Source: Archaeoglobales archaeon
GTDB taxonomy: Archaea; Halobacteriota; Archaeoglobi; Archaeoglobales; Archaeoglobaceae
Assembly (NCBI GenBank): GCA_003662985.1
Contig: QMZD01000154.1
Coordinates: forward strand, 1 to 5,147
Reading direction: 5' to 3'
DNA length: 5,147 nucleotides
Below, piece by piece: positions 4,440-5,147 of this stretch. Each line of letters opens with the position of its first letter. Position 1 is the stretch's first letter. The position numbers and the translations under genes were made by a program. A model generated the notes under the pieces. It saw nothing but the letters and a program-made list of their open reading frames with translations. It did no database searches and had not been told where the DNA came from.

Positions 4440-5147
4440 ATGAGGAGGGTGAGGGTTAGGACTCCATCAAGGATCCATATGACTCTCATAGATCTCAACG
4501 GAGAGCTTGGAAGGATCGATGGTGGGATTGGACTTGCAATGGAAAACCCCTTTGTAGAAATCGAGGCTTCACGAGCTGAGGATGTTGTAATCAATGGAAT
4601 TACAACTGAAGCTTTTCAGCGGGCAGTAAAAAAACTTAGTGAGGCTTTCGGGAGGGGTATAGAAATAAAGATTCTAAACAACTACAAAACCCATGTTGGA
4701 CTTGGGAACGGAACTCAGACAGCCCTCTCGGTGGCTGAAGCTTATCGTAGGCTTTATGGTCTCGATCTTACCCTAACAGACCTTGCAAGTCTGGTTGGGA
4801 GAGGTGGAACCTCGGGAATAGGAGTTGCGGCCTTTAAATTTGGCGGTTTCATCCTTGATGGGGGTCATTCAAAGAAGGTAAAAAAGGACTTCTTACCTTC
4901 TTCTGCTAGCAAAGCTCCCCCGCCTCCAGTCCTCGCAAGGTATGACTTTCCGGATTGGGACGTTGTTTTGGCCGTGCCTGAATTAAGCGGTTACTTCGGT
5001 GAAAAGGAGGTAAATCTCTTTCAAAAGTACTGTCCCATCTCCCTCGGTGAGGTAAAGACGTTAACACATATAATTCTGATGAAAATTCTGCCAGCTGTGA
5101 TTGAAAAAGATCTTGACGAATTCTCAGATGGTATATCGAGGATTCAG
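4440..5147 (+). CDS. mptG: Beta-RFAP synthase (methanopterin biosynthesis), 3' end beyond window
   Basis: The first 236 codons are present; the family is about 320 residues, so roughly the last quarter is missing. The enzyme joins PRPP to 4-aminobenzoate or 4-hydroxybenzoate with loss of CO2 and pyrophosphate, giving the ribofuranosyl-benzene 5'-phosphate core of tetrahydromethanopterin, the C1 carrier of methanogens and Archaeoglobales. It belongs to the GHMP-kinase fold. Visible signatures are RVRTPSRIHMTLIDL (4-18), GRIDGGIGLAM (25-35), the GHMP-like loop HVGLGNGTQTALS (85-97) with N90-G91-T92 replacing the usual SSA, GRGGTSGIG (120-128), FGGFILDGGH (about 134-143), and PPPPVLARYDFPDWDVVLAVP (about 160-180). 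It is cytosolic. The first in-frame upstream stop is TAA at 4392, so starts at 4419 (GTG), 4431 or 4440 are all open; 4440 has the best-spaced ribosome site. It follows the ThiF-like gene by 114 bases on the same strand. Confidence 0.93.
   Translation, partial: MRRVRVRTPSRIHMTLIDLNGELGRIDGGIGLAMENPFVEIEASRAEDVVINGITTEAFQRAVKKLSEAFGRGIEIKILNNYKTHVGLGNGTQTALSVAEAYRRLYGLDLTLTDLASLVGRGGTSGIGVAAFKFGGFILDGGHSKKVKKDFLPSSASKAPPPPVLARYDFPDWDVVLAVPELSGYFGEKEVNLFQKYCPISLGEVKTLTHIILMKILPAVIEKDLDEFSDGISRIQ

Overview
The window looks like chromosomal DNA from a euryarchaeon, most likely of the Archaeoglobales (Archaeoglobus, Ferroglobus or Geoglobus type). Three things point there. The family B DNA polymerase matches my recollection of Archaeoglobus fulgidus PolB along its whole length. 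There is a beta-RFAP synthase of methanopterin biosynthesis. A leaderless-type archaeal promoter (TATA box about 25 bases before an ATG) precedes the forward genes. No RNA genes, insertion sequences, CRISPR arrays or integrase sites were seen, and the region reads as ordinary, densely packed core genome.

Minus-strand block (3035 down to 1): polB (family B DNA polymerase with proofreading domain, uracil-sensing pocket and C-terminal PCNA-binding motif), then 9 bases later a 66-residue CxxC/CxC zinc-ribbon protein of the DUF1922 type, then after 65 bases a hot-dog (4HBT/YbgC-like) thioesterase that runs off the left edge. The thioesterase has no in-frame ATG, GTG or TTG before its catalytic motif. 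Its only sensible start is an ATT codon seven bases after a strong Shine-Dalgarno sequence.

Divergent intergenic region (3036-3163): it holds a clear leaderless promoter for the forward genes, a weaker candidate promoter for polB, and a perfect 8-bp inverted repeat with a 9-base spacer that looks like a regulator binding site. A half-site-like copy lies at the start codon of the adjacent regulator gene.

Plus-strand block (3164 to the right edge): an XRE-type helix-turn-helix regulator with two CBS domains; a 200-residue degenerate ThiF/E1-like Rossmann protein overlapping it by 35 bases; a 114-base purine-rich spacer with three copies of a 10-base direct repeat; and the first 236 codons of beta-RFAP synthase (mptG), open at the right edge. 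The likely operon is regulator, ThiF-like protein, methanopterin enzyme. CBS domains usually bind adenine nucleotides, so the regulator may tie this operon, and perhaps the divergent polB operon, to a nucleotide or cofactor signal. That link is inference.

No obviously new multi-gene system is visible. The items most worth following up are the ATT start, the divergent-region palindrome, the pseudo-enzyme-like ThiF homologue fused by overlap to a CBS regulator, and the zinc-ribbon protein directly behind polB.
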